From the NCBI GenBank assembly GCA_947561395.2, contig OX387182.1, positions 7,178,595-7,242,594 of the forward strand: a stretch of 64,000 nt of DNA. The letters run 5' to 3'. Position numbers and translations under genes: made by a program. Positions 23,201-35,434 of the stretch are shown one piece after another. Origin of the DNA: Buxus sempervirens (lineage: Eukaryota; Streptophyta; Magnoliopsida; Buxales; Buxaceae). The notes beneath the pieces were generated by a model. It worked only from the letters and a program-made list of their open reading frames with translations. It did not search any database and was not told the DNA's origin. Positions within the stretch are counted from its first letter, which is position 1; each line of letters opens with the position of its first letter.

Positions 23201-24641
23201 TATTTTTGCTGTTTTGTGATCTTGTGTTGTTTTTTTTGGTTCATTTGATCAAACCAGTCGAACCAGAAGGGTTTCCGGGTGACCCGGAAACCCAAGATGG
23301 GCCTTGGACACCCGGTCCAAATTGATTCCCGGTGGGCCTTCCAACGGGGCCCACCAAGTCCGACAAACTCCTTTTGTTAAATAAAGATAAAATCAATCCA
23401 TTTGAGTGGGCCACACCATTGGAGGCCCACCCAAGCCCAATTTTGAAGCATGTTGATCTAGACTTAGGCATGGTTTGGCCGAGACCATGGGCAGGGCCTG
23501 TCGGGCCCACTAAGCCCACTAACCAACCAAGGTTAGGGTTTCGAAACCCTAACTCAAGAAGTCTTGGGCTTTCAAGCCCAAGCCTAGGTAAAGGGCCCCA
23601 AGCCCAATACCTGGCCCATTTTGGTATAATTAATCAAGATAATCAAAATCACTTGGCAAACAACTGTGGGGCCCAATCAAGGGCCCACAAAGCAATCCCG
23701 GCCCACTTTTGGCATGAAATCCATTTTGGCATGAAATCCATTTAAATAATCCAACTTAAACCCTAAAGTAAAATCAATTCATTTGAACCAAAGCCCAAAG
23801 GGCCTCTTAGGCTAGACCGAGGCCCACAAGGGACACGTGGGCTTAACCAAGCCCACCAAGGAATCTGCGGGCCTTCCAACGGGGCCCGCCCAATCAGACC
23901 CACATCACTTTAATTAAGAAGATAAAATCAAGTAAAGGGACCCACACCATTTTGGCGGTCCCGCAAGACTTAATCAAATTACATGCCGGAATAGGAATCG
24001 GGTGAGTGAGAGACCAATTGAGTTGACTCAAAACTAGGGAAACCTATGGGACCCGTCACTTGACGGGGTGGACTGGGGTGTCTATGGACTTCCCCAGACC
24101 GCAACCGAGCCCCTACTTAGAATCTCGAAAGCCGCAGACCAAAAGCCTTAGTAGAAGAACTTAGGCACCCAGGTGTCTGCCTGCACCCCATCAGGCAGTG
24201 GCGACTCCAAACAAATCCCGAGGCACGCACCGTTTTGCGTGCGCCTCGTCGTGCGACCGAAATCGGGTGTGCACAGTTGTTATGCGAATTTTATCTTTTC
24301 TCGATTTCTGAGCTTTATCTTTAAGCTAATATCTCTTTAGATGAGCGAAATAGCTCTTTTATTTGCTCGAGCCATCTTTGTTGGCTATGGATGGGCATTA
24401 TCTCCGTTTTTCACTCTATCCTGAGGATCAGGGTATATCCTTCTGGACCAGCCATACCCCTGTGCTTGCCTATAAATAGAGGTGAGCTTCTTAAGCAAAG
24501 GGCCACGAAATTTTGAAGACTAAGGAGCTCCAAGTAAAGAGAGGAATCCCTGCTGCTCTGCTTGCTCAATCCAGGTAAGTCCCTTTTCCCTTTTATTTTC
24601 TGTCTTCAATTCTAGAGATAATAGGATCTTCTCCATTGCTG

Positions 24642-24930
24642 TAGAATAAGGCCATCTTTTATTCTGTATTCCTAAACTTGTCTCTAAGTACCTCAAGAGT
24701 CTCTCTAGCCGTAAAACGTGAAGAGAGAGGTAGGGGAAAGGGGAACAGGTGGATCCCTAGAATAGAACCCCATATTTTGTTTTTCTTTTCTTTTAGAATA
24801 AGGCCTTTGATTGTGTTTATGTACCCAAACTTATCTCCAAGTACCTCAAGAGTCTCTCTAGCCGTAAAACGTGAAGAGAGAGCTAGGGGGAAAAGAGAAC
24901 ATGTGGATCCGTAGGGTAGGCCCCCATGTA
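24642..24930. repeat. Tandem duplication of 152 bp downstream of the LTR TATA box
   Basis: Unit 1 begins TAGAATAAGGCC at 24642, unit 2 at 24794. Both contain a hairpin with CTCTCT and AGAGAG arms around 'agccgtaaaacgtga' (24701-24727 and 24854-24880). The related LTR at 57173 has the unit once (57993-58019). Confidence 0.8.
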
Positions 24931-27887
24931 CTTTAATTTGTAAGATATGGTTGTTTTGATATCTTGATCATGTTTTAATGATTTTATTTTGAATCTGGAT
25001 TAATCTTATGAGATCATGATGTTTATAGCATGAGATCCCCACTTTTTTCTAAAATTTGGATTTTCACCACTTTTGCACCTACAACACTGTTTTCGTGATT
25101 TTTGATATTAAGCTAAGATCCTGGATTTATCATGATCAATATGGTAGATCTGGATTCAGAAGCCTGAAAGTAAATTCTAGGGTTTCATGATGTGGTTTTT
25201 GAGTTGTTTTTCACTTTTGAGGGAAGACCCTACGGTTTAAGTTCTCCCCTTTTGATGTTCTTCTTCAACGTGGGTATTTTTGGTTTTGATTTTTTGATTT
25301 AATGTGAAATTTGGGCTATATCTATGTCTTGGACTGTTCAAGTTCAATTTTGAAATATTTTATAAAAATCATATTTTTCTAGATTTATAGAATTTAACTT
25401 GAAGCCAGATTTTTGAAGTTTTCACTTTATTTTGGTTTTATTTGATTTTATCTCAAATTTATTTTAATCATGAAACCCTAGGAATTGTATGATCATATTT
25501 GAAAGTTCTGGATTAATCAGGCTATTCGTATGAAAAAACCATACATTTTTATCTTTTTTTTATGATTTTTCATGATTTTTGTAGCAAGCCCTTTTTCCTT
25601 TATTTTAAACATGAACAATACCTGGCAACCACCTTGTATGGATGAATAAGGGTGCCTAACACCTTTCCCTGTTCATAACCTAATCCCCTTACCCATCTCT
25701 GGTTGTTTTTTTAGTAGGGTTATTTTTACCCTAAATTTGCCTTTTTATGCTTATTTGAGATTTTGGTGTCCATTCATACCTAAAAAGAATGGTGGCGACT
25801 CTTTGTTTTTAATAAATCCCGTGTGATGATTAGGAAGTCATTAAATTGATTTTTTCCATGTCTCACAGGTCCGTTACAGTATTACCTGCAAATGAACAAC
25901 GATTGACAGTTGCTGGTGCTCAACAATGCAAATTAGCTTGCTTGAAAAACTGTTCTTGCACTGCTTACACTTATGATATTGGTCAGTGTTTACTATGGTA
26001 TGGAGAGATATTCAACTTGCAGAAATCCAAAAATAATGAGGGAAGTGATCTCTATGTCAGGCTTGCTGCTTCGGATCTTGCAAGGAAAATGGATGAAGCT
26101 AAGAAGCCACTATGGTGGATTGTGACATTGCCTACCGTTCTAGCAATGCTTATTTTGTGTTTCCTTCTATGCTACATGCGAAAGAGAAAGCTCAAACAAA
26201 GAGGTAAGGATCAGAGTCACAGTGTCCAAATCAATTTCTTCGTCTTCAATATCATGATTCTTCTTATTTATATGATGCAGGGGAAAGGGAAACAGGCCAG
26301 GACCTATTATTTTTTGATTTGGGTACAACCAATAAAGCAACCCATGGCAATTACAGTGACACAAGTAGGCTCCAGGAGGGGGAGAAACAGGGTGCCAAGT
26401 TACCTTTATTCAGTTTCTCAAGTGTCTCGGTAGCTACTGAGAACTTCTCTGCTACAAATAAGCTTGGACAGGGTGGTTTTGGGCTTGTTTACAAGGTAAC
26501 ATTAAATTTCTGAATTCCACATTTAGTTCTCATGGATAGAAATTGTCAAAAACAACTTAAAATGTTTTGCTTATAGGGCAAATTAAGGGATGGACATGAA
26601 GTAGCAGTGAAAAGGCTCTCAAAACACTATGGGCAAGGATTGACTGAGTTTAGAAGTGAGATGTTACTAATTGCACAGTTACAACACAGGAATCTAGTTA
26701 GAGTTTTGGGATGTTGTGTTGAAAGTGACGAAAATATATTGATCTATGTGTACATGCCCTACAAAAGCTTGGATTCTTAACTATTTGGCCGGTATTTCTG
26801 CATGCTAGAAACTTTATTTTCCCTTCTTTCCTTCTGCTATTTTCAAGTTAATTCTCTCAGAGTTTCTGCATGCATCTCTTTCCCCTCTATTTCACTGGTT
26901 CATTCTTGGAAGCAAACTTATCTAGTTCATATTTAAGCTTCCTGTTTAAATCTCTAGAATAAAAACTTGTGGCAGATCCAGTGCGGCAGCAACTATTAGA
27001 CTGGGAAAGGCGGGTTCACATTATCGCGAGGATTGCTCAAGGCCTTATTTATCTCCACTAGTATTCTAGATTAAGAATTATTCACAGGGACTTGAAAGCA
27101 AGTAACATCCTCTTGGATGGTGAAATGAACCCCAAAATATCAGACTTTGGTATGGCAAGAATTTTTGCAGGCAACGATTCCCAAGCAAACACAGACAGGA
27201 TTGTGGGTACCTAGTAAGTAGAGCTGTAGATTCTCGGGCAAACACTAACATGCCTAGCCACAAAGGTGTTTGTGTCTAGGCATGAGAATATCCTTTTCAG
27301 CTTATTGACGTAATTTTTTAATGCTAAAATGTAGTGGTTACATGTCCCCGGAGTATGCTATGGAAGGCCTTTTCTCAATCAAATCTGATGTCTTTAGCTT
27401 TGGAGTGTTGATGCTAGAGATTTTGAGTGGCAAGAAGAACACTGGCTTTTATCATCATGAGTCTCTCAATCTTCTAGGATATGTGAGTGAAATAAATTAA
27501 TCATTCTCTAAACTTTAATTTGATCTCTTACTCAATTTCATTTTACAATTTGTTTTTTTTTGTGATTTTGTATTTTCTCAGGCATGGGAGCTGTGGAAAA
27601 CTGGTAGGGGATTGCAGTTGATAGATCCATTATTGTCCGATCCACCTTTGACACCTCTAACAGTGAGATACATTCAAGTGTGACTTCTGTGTGTGCAAGA
27701 GAGTCCAGCTGATAGACCCACTATGCCTGACGTTTTCTCAATGTTTAGCAATGAATCTGCAGCTCTACCTTTACCTAAGGAGCCTGCTTTTTTAATTGGA
27801 AGAAGAAAAGCAAATGCAAATTCAGGAAGGGGCGAGCCAATACATTTTTCAATGAATGATGTAACAATTACCATGGAAGGCTGTTAA

Positions 27888-30800
27888 GATTATACCCATT
27901 ATTTTATTATTTGATTTCCTTGAAATACGATTAATATTTCAGATTTTCATGAAGACATTTCTAATTCAAACTTATAAATATTTCCAATTCTCATGGAGAT
28001 AAGTTTTCTAATCCAAACTTTTTAATCTTCACTCTAAGTCAAGCTTATGGTATTTTCTATCCGTTTATATGTATGACATGGAGGGCTTTTTTATCTCCCT
28101 CCATTTGCCGATAAATGTGGGTCTGCTCCTCATTGCAAGGGGCTGGCTGGTTGTTAGTTGCTTGCATATTTAAAAGAGCTCTCATGATGAAGCTTGCTAG
28201 CCCCTTTGGAGGATTCAACTGAGGAAGGATTGAAGGCCGAAGAATTCCATAGATATAATTCTATTTAAATTTCTGTAAACCTCTTTAATTTCAGCACATC
28301 TCTTCTTCTACTTCCTTCTTTAGGATAGGGCTTTTGATTGCTTAAACCCACCTTGATCCACGTATCTCAGTCAACTCTCCTCGTCATAAAATGTGAGGAA
28401 GAGAACTAGGAGAAAGTATCATAGGGATGACATCTAAGTTATGATTTATATTTTGATGAGTTCATTGTGTTTGATTTTGATTTCTTTGAAACTGGGAAGA
28501 CAATGGCTGCTCTGTCCCAGTTTGGTGGCTTATGACCCAAAGTCTTCCCAACAATTTTAAATTTCTTATTGTTTTAATCACGAATATCATTTGCACACTA
28601 GCACACACTCATATCACAGCATATGATTGACTTAAAATTGTTAAAAAGTTTTTTATTGGATTTTTCATTGCATTAATGATTTATTTGGAATATTTTAGAA
28701 ATAAAATTGTAGAGTCTCTGCAATCCTCATATGAATGAATTTTTGAATAGATCAAAATGCCCTGGATCACTCTGACACTTCTATTTTTCACTTACCAAAT
28801 TTCTTTGATTTATATAGAGTCATTCCTCAGATATAATGGATCGAAGACAGGAAAACCTGTGGAGTTTCTGTACTTCAGATTCAACCCATTAACAGCCATA
28901 GTAGAGCCTTCCATGAGCATTGGGGAAAACCAATCAAGCTGTTGGTAGAGACCGAGTTTGTTAGTGGGGTCAACCCTGAAACTTTCTTGGAGATCATAGA
29001 TTCAAAGCACGAGACATGCAACCAAATTTTGATGAAAGGAAAATGTAACTATTTCTGTGATTGCATAAGACCATCAGAGTTCTAACAGTTGTCAATGTAT
29101 TAATCTTCCTACCGCAACAAAGAGCGGATCAGAGTTCCAATCCAGAAATAGCATTTCCTACCTTGATGCTACTGAGCTCTCTCCTCCCTCGCCTGTTCAG
29201 CAGAAATAGCAAAGGCTCTCATTTCTGTGCAATCCAGAAAAATTAAGTCAAAAAGATGCAAATAGTATGAGAAAGAAACTAATTTGAAAGCCATCAAATT
29301 CAAGTTTAAGTCCGTATATTATGATACCTGTACAAGTATGGGGTGTGCCTTATGTGCCTTAATTATCATTCCAAACAGTTCAACATGCAGGTCCCTTCTG
29401 TAAGATTTTTGAGGCCAAAAATCAACTCAATTAGATATCAATAGATGCTCGAAAAATCAACAACTCTTGAACATCTATGAACATTGGGTCCTAATTATCA
29501 CACACTTTTGATTAATCCTACCATAATTGCTGAATATAAGCTAAAACTAGGTACCAACACACTTACACAGTAGCCCAAGGATTATTAACCTCATGTTTTT
29601 CAGATTTTCACCCCAGAAAAAAAAGGGCACCATTTCAAGACCAAAAAATGGCTCTGTAATTTTTATTCAAGTATTTCATAGTATATAAGAGAAGAAAAAT
29701 ATAAATAAAGTCAAATCAATAGTGTTGGTGAGGTGAATTTGGGAGAGGATAGTAAAATGATCTTCAAGCAATTTTATATTATGTCCTATGGGGTAGCAAA
29801 TTGGCCAAAAAAGAAAAAGGGGATCTTGGTATGCCATAGGTGAAAGTCATAGAAGGGCAACATTTTGGGATCCAATCTGGACTATTGCTGGTGAAAACAA
29901 TCAACACTGGTAACGTTTGTAGGAAAACAAAGGAAGCACACACCATATTTCAGGTTGTTTTGCGTGTGACTTTTCGGTTTCCAGCACAGTAGCTCCATTA
30001 CAGCTTAGCTAGAGTCAATCACTATCTCTGGTTGCAAGCAAAAGATCACTAGAATCTACATTTTATCATTCACACTTTCAATGATTACAGATGAGTTCCC
30101 TTCAATTTACTGTGTCTTTTGGCATTAATGTAATATACTTCATGTCTACGGTATATTCTTTTATGTCTTAGTTATTTAACATTAATGTATACCTCTAACT
30201 AATTAAAAAATGTCATGGTAAGTTATGCAATGCTCTATCATAAGGGTGTGATGTTGTTCATGAAAGTGCTTTTGTAGAAGCATATCCCAGAATGGATAGA
30301 GCATTTTCTTGCCGGAACTTATGGCACCAACCGGGATTCAAATAAAAAAAAATCTGTAATCAATCAGGAAACTCATCTTTGCTGGCTAACATGTATCATT
30401 TTCAACCTTCATGAGCAATTTGTAAGCTCAGTTTGTTCAATCTTCTGCTATCTTAAAGGTGGTTCCTCTAATGTTTTTCTTGTGAGCAAACTCATAAATA
30501 GAATTGACTCTCAATTGGATGTATACAAAAGCCATTTTTCATTCCAGGGATTTGAACTAAAAGGAGTTGGCTTTGCTATGTTGGTTTTAGTTGACTAGAT
30601 CCAGAAGCTCAGATGGTGGATGTCTTAAGGCCAATGCGTTTTTAGTTGAACGCAAGATTTCAGAGTTGCCCTTCCTGGCCTTCCTTTACCACGAGCTTCC
30701 GTTGGATTTCTCCTCACATATCAAAGTTCTCCACAAAATCCATCAGCTTGTTACCAAATTCCTATGAGAGTGATAAGGATTGTTAGAAGATACAAGCAAT

Positions 30801-31754
30801 CCCATCAGCCAGCCTTTTGAGAACTCCTTCAGGTTTGATTTCAACAACACAGACATCCTTGCCTAAAACAAGTTCATGTCTAGATGCCATAACCATCAAT
30901 TTCTAAAAGCAGCTTCCGTTCTGCAGAATAGTTTTCCCGGCCTTTAAGGCTCTGTTTGGATGTCGAGAGAATGAAAGAAAGATATGCGAAAAAAGAAGGC
31001 ACATTTGAATTCGATTCAATTTTTTAGATTCGTTAGGCTACGCATAGAATTGTGCCAACCCTTAATTGTGGAAATTTTCGCAGCCTAAAAAAATTGTTAA
31101 TGCATAGATTTTTGGGACATAGTGTCCAGATACTTAAAACTATGTCACAAGAAACTCCCGTATCTTCAGACACATTTTCTTTAATTCCTCCACCTTGGGA
31201 ATAAGATGAAAAATATGTTTGTTTTTCATGCTACAATTTGTTAGACGTTGAGTCCCAGGGATCTTTTTTTCCCTCTTATTAGTATCTAAACACTCACAGC
31301 ATGCATGCGAGAAAACTACAATGTTTTTCATTTTTTTGATATCCAAATGTAACCTTACTCTTTTCCTCATATTTTAAAGTTTAGATGATGTCAAATCTTT
31401 TTGGTTGGATTCAAGTCACAGACAAAGGTGGAAATTATTCAAAATTTCTTCATAATAATTAGTGAAAATTAAGCATTGTGCATGACTCTATGTTATATAA
31501 TAATTGCTTATGAACTTAAATACATTTTAATTAATGTGCTCAAAATTTTTATTTTCTATTATAGAAAATCAACCTTAAGATATTTTAGTTGCTAAAAAAT
31601 TATTTTTTTAAAGAAAAACTTAGAAGTAGGATGTAGAATAAGAACAATCTCATGAATCATGATTCTCTTACATTCTCCATTCATACTGGAAAGAGACACG
31701 AATCATGACTTAGACGACCGCACCTCAGATATGACTATGACTGTCAAAGGCAAA
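27888..31754 (+). other. 3' flank of C and distal upstream region of D
   Basis: Cluster spacer: 3' flank (27888-29750), common segment with 'ccagcacagtagctcc' (29990), then R-up segment from about 30590 and promoter-type sequence from 30940. About 185 bp at 30125-30310 replaces part of the common segment and has no counterpart elsewhere in the window. CATGCATG is at 31300-31307. The target site of the short retroposon is unoccupied here (near 30632). No gene supported. Confidence 0.7.
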
Positions 31755-32107
31755 CCCCAAAAAATGTTCAGAGGCAGTCCCCTTCTTTTTAGTCCCGTTT
31801 TGCCCCTTTGTCTCACATGGGACAATTAATATATTTTTAAAAACTTAATGTCGACTTACCCCCATTTTCTCCTCAAAACGGTTTCTTTCCTCCTCTTCTT
31901 TCGGTGAAGATCTCCTCATTCTCCCTCTCTTCTCTCCAGTGAAAAACTTTTTGTCGACTGCAACTCCGAGCTCTTCCCGAAGTCAACATTAGGAAGTTGC
32001 AGTCGACGTCAAGTTTTAAAAAAAATATTAATTGCCCCGTGTGAGACAAAGGGGCAAAATGGGACTAAAAAGGCAAATTTTTTTGTAAAGTAACATTTTT
32101 TTTGGGA
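31755..32107. mobile_element. MITE with long inverted repeats in the promoter of D
   Basis: Arms of about 75-100 bp are inverted copies: 'tttttagtccc' with 'gcccctttgtctcac' at the left, 'gtgagacaaaggggc' with 'gggactaaaaa' at the right, continuing inward to GTCGAC on both sides. No clear target duplication, so the outer limits are approximate. A half copy lacking the left arm is in the ghost unit (2130-2380). It ends about 210 bp before the ATG of D. Confidence 0.75.
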
Positions 32108-32156
32108 GTAAGACTTTTCCAAGCACGTTTTTGGCATTTTCTTGGAAAAGTCTTAC
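32108..32156. repeat. Perfect 16-bp hairpin before gene D
   Basis: GTAAGACTTTTCCAAG at 32108-32123 and its exact complement at 32141-32156, beside the MITE and about 165 bp before the ATG. It is shared with the ghost unit but absent from A, C and G. Confidence 0.85.
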
Positions 32157-32319
32157 ATGGAGTTACGTTTTCCACTTGAACTTCATTATACGAAATTGAC
32201 TGACTTTTTTTAATGAAAAGTCTTTCATCCAAATTAGTCTTGCAAATGAAAGATTGAAATTTGCCACCTTAAGCACTCAGAAATATCTCTGAGATTGCTT
32301 GCGATCGACTTTGGCAGCA

Positions 32320-35300
32320 ATGGTTACCAGGAGCAAGTTCTTGTTCTTCCTTTCTATCATACTTATGTGCCTGGCAAGAACCAGTCTCTGCATTGGAGAC
32401 ACCATTGCTTCTGGCAAGTCTCTCTCAGTGGACCAGACGCTGATATCTAACGGTGGCATTTTTGAATTGGGTTTCATCTCACGAGGTACGACTTCCGCCA
32501 AAAACATCTATGTAGGCATCTGGTACAAAAACTTCCAGGAGAAAATTGTGGTTTGGGTAGCCAACAGAGATAAACCTCTCACTAATCCATCTTCTTCTTA
32601 CCTAATCCTCGCTGAGGACGGTAATCTGCACCTCATGGTGTCAGAAATTCAGGTTTGGTCGACTAATCTGACCCCTGAACCGGGAAATTCTACAGAGGCA
32701 GTTCTTCTTGATGATGGAAATCTTGTTTTGAGAGATGGGTCCAAATCCAACTCATTTGGTTTCATTTGGCAGAGTTTCGATTACCCCACAGACACATTTC
32801 TTCCAGGTTCAAAATTTGGAATTAACAAATCAACCAATAAATCTCAAATCCTTACTTCATGGAAAAGTGATGAAGATCCAGGGCATGGGATGTACTCTCT
32901 TCACATGGAACCAGATGGAGGTCAATTTTTCTTACAGTGGAACAAGTCGCAAAGGTACTGGTCTAGTGGACTCTGGAACGGGCAAATTTTCAACGGGGTT
33001 CCTGAAATGACATTAAATTATATCTTCAACTTCAGTTTTATCTCAAATGAGAATGAAACCTACTTCACATATTCGGTTTATAACAAATCCATGTTGTCTA
33101 GACTTGTGATTGATAAGTCAGGGCAGATCATGCAACTCGCTTGGCTGAAAGATGGTTGGGATTGGAATCTTTATTGGTCTCAACCTAGGGAGTTTTGTGA
33201 GGTTTATGGTGTATGTGGAGCTTTCAGTACGTGCCTCAAGCAAGACTCAAAGTCTTGTGCATGTTTGGATGGTTTTGAACCACGCTATCAGCCAAATCAG
33301 AGTGATTGGTACAAAGGGTGTGCGAGAAGAACCCCTTTGCAATGTGAGAACAAAACTTCTGGCATGGGGCCAGACGATGATTTTTTACTGCAATCCAATA
33401 TAACATTACCTATAGATGCACAAACGTTGACAGTTGGTGGTGCTGAACAATGTAAATTAGCTTGCTTGAACAACTGTTCTTGCACTGTTTACACTTATGC
33501 TAATGGTCAGTGTTCAATATGGTATGGAGAACTATTAAACCTGCAGCAATTTAACAACAGTCAGGGAAGTGCCCTCTATGTTAGGCTTGCTGCTTTGGAG
33601 GTTCCAAGGAATAAAGTTGAAGCTAAAGACGAAGCTAAAGCTGAACCTAAGAAGCCACTATGGTGGATTGTGACATTGCCTACCGTTCTAGCAATGCTTA
33701 TTTTGTGTTTCCTTCTATGCTACATGCGAAAGAGAAAGCTCAAACAAAGAGGTAAGGATCAGAGTCACAGTGTCCAAATCAATTTCTTCGTCTTCAATAT
33801 CGTGATTCTTCTTATTTATATGATGCAGGGGAAAAGGACACAAGCCAGGACCTATTATTTTTTGATTTGGGTACAACCAATAAAGCAACCCATGGCAATT
33901 ACAATGACACAAGTAGGCTCCAGGAGGGGGAGAAACAGGGTGCCAAGTTACCTTTATTTAGTTTCTCAAGTGTCTCGGTAGCTACTGAGAACTTCTCTGC
34001 TATAAATAAGCTTGGACAGGGTGGTTTTGGGCCTGTTTACAAGGTAACATTAAACTTTTGAATTCCACGTTTGGTTCTCATGGATAGAAATTGTCAAAAA
34101 CAAGTTAAGATGTTTCACTTACAGGGCAAATTAAAGGATGGACATGAAGTAGCAGTAAAAAGGCTCTCAAAACAGTCTGGACAAGGATTGACTGAGTTCA
34201 GAAATGAGATGTTACTAATTGCACAATTACAGCATAGGAATCTTGTTAGACTTTTAGGATGCTGTGTTGAAAGTGACGAAAAGATATTGATCTATGAGTA
34301 CATGCCCCACAAAAGCTTGGATTCTTTACTATTTGGTCGGTATTTCTACATGCCAAAAGCTTTATTTTCCCTTCTTTCCTTCTGCTATTTTCAAGTTAAT
34401 TCTCTCAGAGTTTCTATATGCACCTCTTTCCCCTCTATTTCACTGGTTCATTCTTGGAAGCAAACTTATCTAATTCATATTTAAGCTTCCTGTTTATATC
34501 TCTAGAATAAAAACTTGTGGCAGATTCAGTGCGGCAAAAACTACTAGATTGGGAAAGGCGGGTTCAGATTATCACAGGGATTGCTCAAGGCCTTATTTAT
34601 CTCCATCAGTATTCCAGATTAAGAATTATTCACAGGGACTTGAAAGCTAGTAACATCCTTTTGGATGGTGAAATGAACCCCAAAATATCAGACTTTGGTA
34701 TGGCAAGAATTTTTGGAGGAAACGATTCCGAAGCAAACACAAACAGGATTGTGGGAACATAGTAAGTAGAGATGTAGATTGTTAAGCAAACACTTCACAT
34801 GCCTAGCCACAAAGGTGTTTGTGTTGAGGCATGAGAATATCCTTTGCAGCTATTGACATTATTTTTTAATGCGAAAATGTAGTGGTTATATGTCCCCGGA
34901 GTATGCTATGGAAGGCCATTTCTCAATCAAATCTGATGTCTTTAGCTTTGGAGTCTTGATGCTAGAGATCTTGAGTGGCAAGAAGAACACCGGCTTCTAT
35001 CATCACGACTCTCTCAATCTTCTAGGATATGTGAGTGACTGAAACAAATTAGTCATCCTCTTAACTATGGTTTAATCTCTTATTCAATTTCATTCTACAA
35101 TTTTTTTTTTTGTGATTTTCTTTTCCCTCAGGCATGGGAGTTATGGAAAAATGGCAGGGGATTGGAGTTGATAGATCCAGTATTGTCTGATCCACCTTTG
35201 ACAACTTTAACATTAAGATATATTCAAGTGGCGCTTCTGTGTGTGCAAGAAAGTCCAGCTGATAGACCTACCATGCCTGAAGTTTTCTCAATGTTCATCA

Positions 35301-35434
35301 ATGAATTTGCAGCTCTACCTTTACCTAAGGAGCCTGCTTTTTTAATTGGAAGAAAAGCAAATGCAAATGCAGTAAGGGGCGGGCCAATATATTTTTCAGT
35401 GAATGATGTAACGATTACCCTGGAAGCCCGTTAA
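32320..35434 (+). CDS. G-type lectin S-receptor-like Ser/Thr kinase, copy D (intact)
   Basis: Exons: 32320-33751, 33829-34043, 34125-34335, 34524-34761, 34883-35030 and 35132-35434. All boundaries are GT-AG, phases match copy A exactly, and the product is 848 aa. Signal peptide about 1-27, B-lectin ([21 protein letters not shown]), S-locus domain, EGF-like [16 protein letters not shown] domain ([14 protein letters not shown]), membrane segment about 448-470. The kinase has [10 protein letters not shown], Lys 561, HRDLKASN with Asp near 658, [11 protein letters not shown] and ends VTITLEAR. Two features set it apart from A: an alkaline stalk with repeated EAK units between PAN and membrane segment, and a promoter interrupted by a MITE. 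Intron 1 has no stop in the exon 1 frame, so its retention would run on into exon 2 in a wrong frame. Confidence 0.93.

Larger units (their letters stand above)
20860..24275. mobile_element. Nested solo-LTR-like element, 3.4 kb
   Basis: Runs from TGTAAGCACCC to GTGTGCACA with an exact 5-bp duplication GTTGT (20855-20859 and 24276-24280). It is the same family as 60465-62871, sharing the start TGTWAGCACC, an early 'gtcaaaccct' stretch, and the end with 'caggcagtggcgactcc' and GCACA. A TATA-like box TATAAAAA is at 21830. No coding domains. It sits within the outer element, so it arrived later. Confidence 0.85.
20642..25867. mobile_element. Solo-LTR-like element inside exon 1 of copy C (outer)
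   Basis: It starts TGTCGACACCCC and ends TCTCACA. Flanks are AGTCC (20637-20641) and GGTCC (25868-25872), one mismatch in five. Without the nested element it is about 1.8 kb. TATAAATA lies at 24471-24478. It is the same family as 57173-59568, sharing CGACACCCCAAATTGCAC-like starts, the hairpin after the TATA and 'ggtggcgactc' near the end. No coding domain is seen. Ty3/gypsy affiliation is inferred from LTR length and the GGCGACTC-type end. Confidence 0.8.
19602..27887 (+). pseudogene. S-receptor-like kinase, copy C, split by LTR insertion
   Basis: Exon 1 starts at 19602 and reads through signal peptide and B-lectin. A deletion near 20305 shifts the frame in the S-locus domain. Exon 1 is then interrupted at 20641 by a 5.2-kb nested insertion and resumes at 25873 with the PAN and membrane segments, ending at 26203. 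Exons 2-6 are 26281-26495, 26577-about 26787, 26976-27213, 27335-27482 and 27582-27887. Stops lie at 26778-26780 (exon 3), 27059-27061 (exon 4, CAG to TAG) and 27681-27683 (exon 6). The exon 3 donor is GC in place of GT. The Gly-rich loop has [18 protein letters not shown] and DFG are still readable. It is dead as a receptor. Confidence 0.95.

Noticed and set aside
22792..23745. Several open frames in the nested LTR (proline and glycine-rich)
   Set aside because: They overlap tandem GGCCCA-type noncoding repeats, have no domain, and are not shared with the related LTR at 60465.
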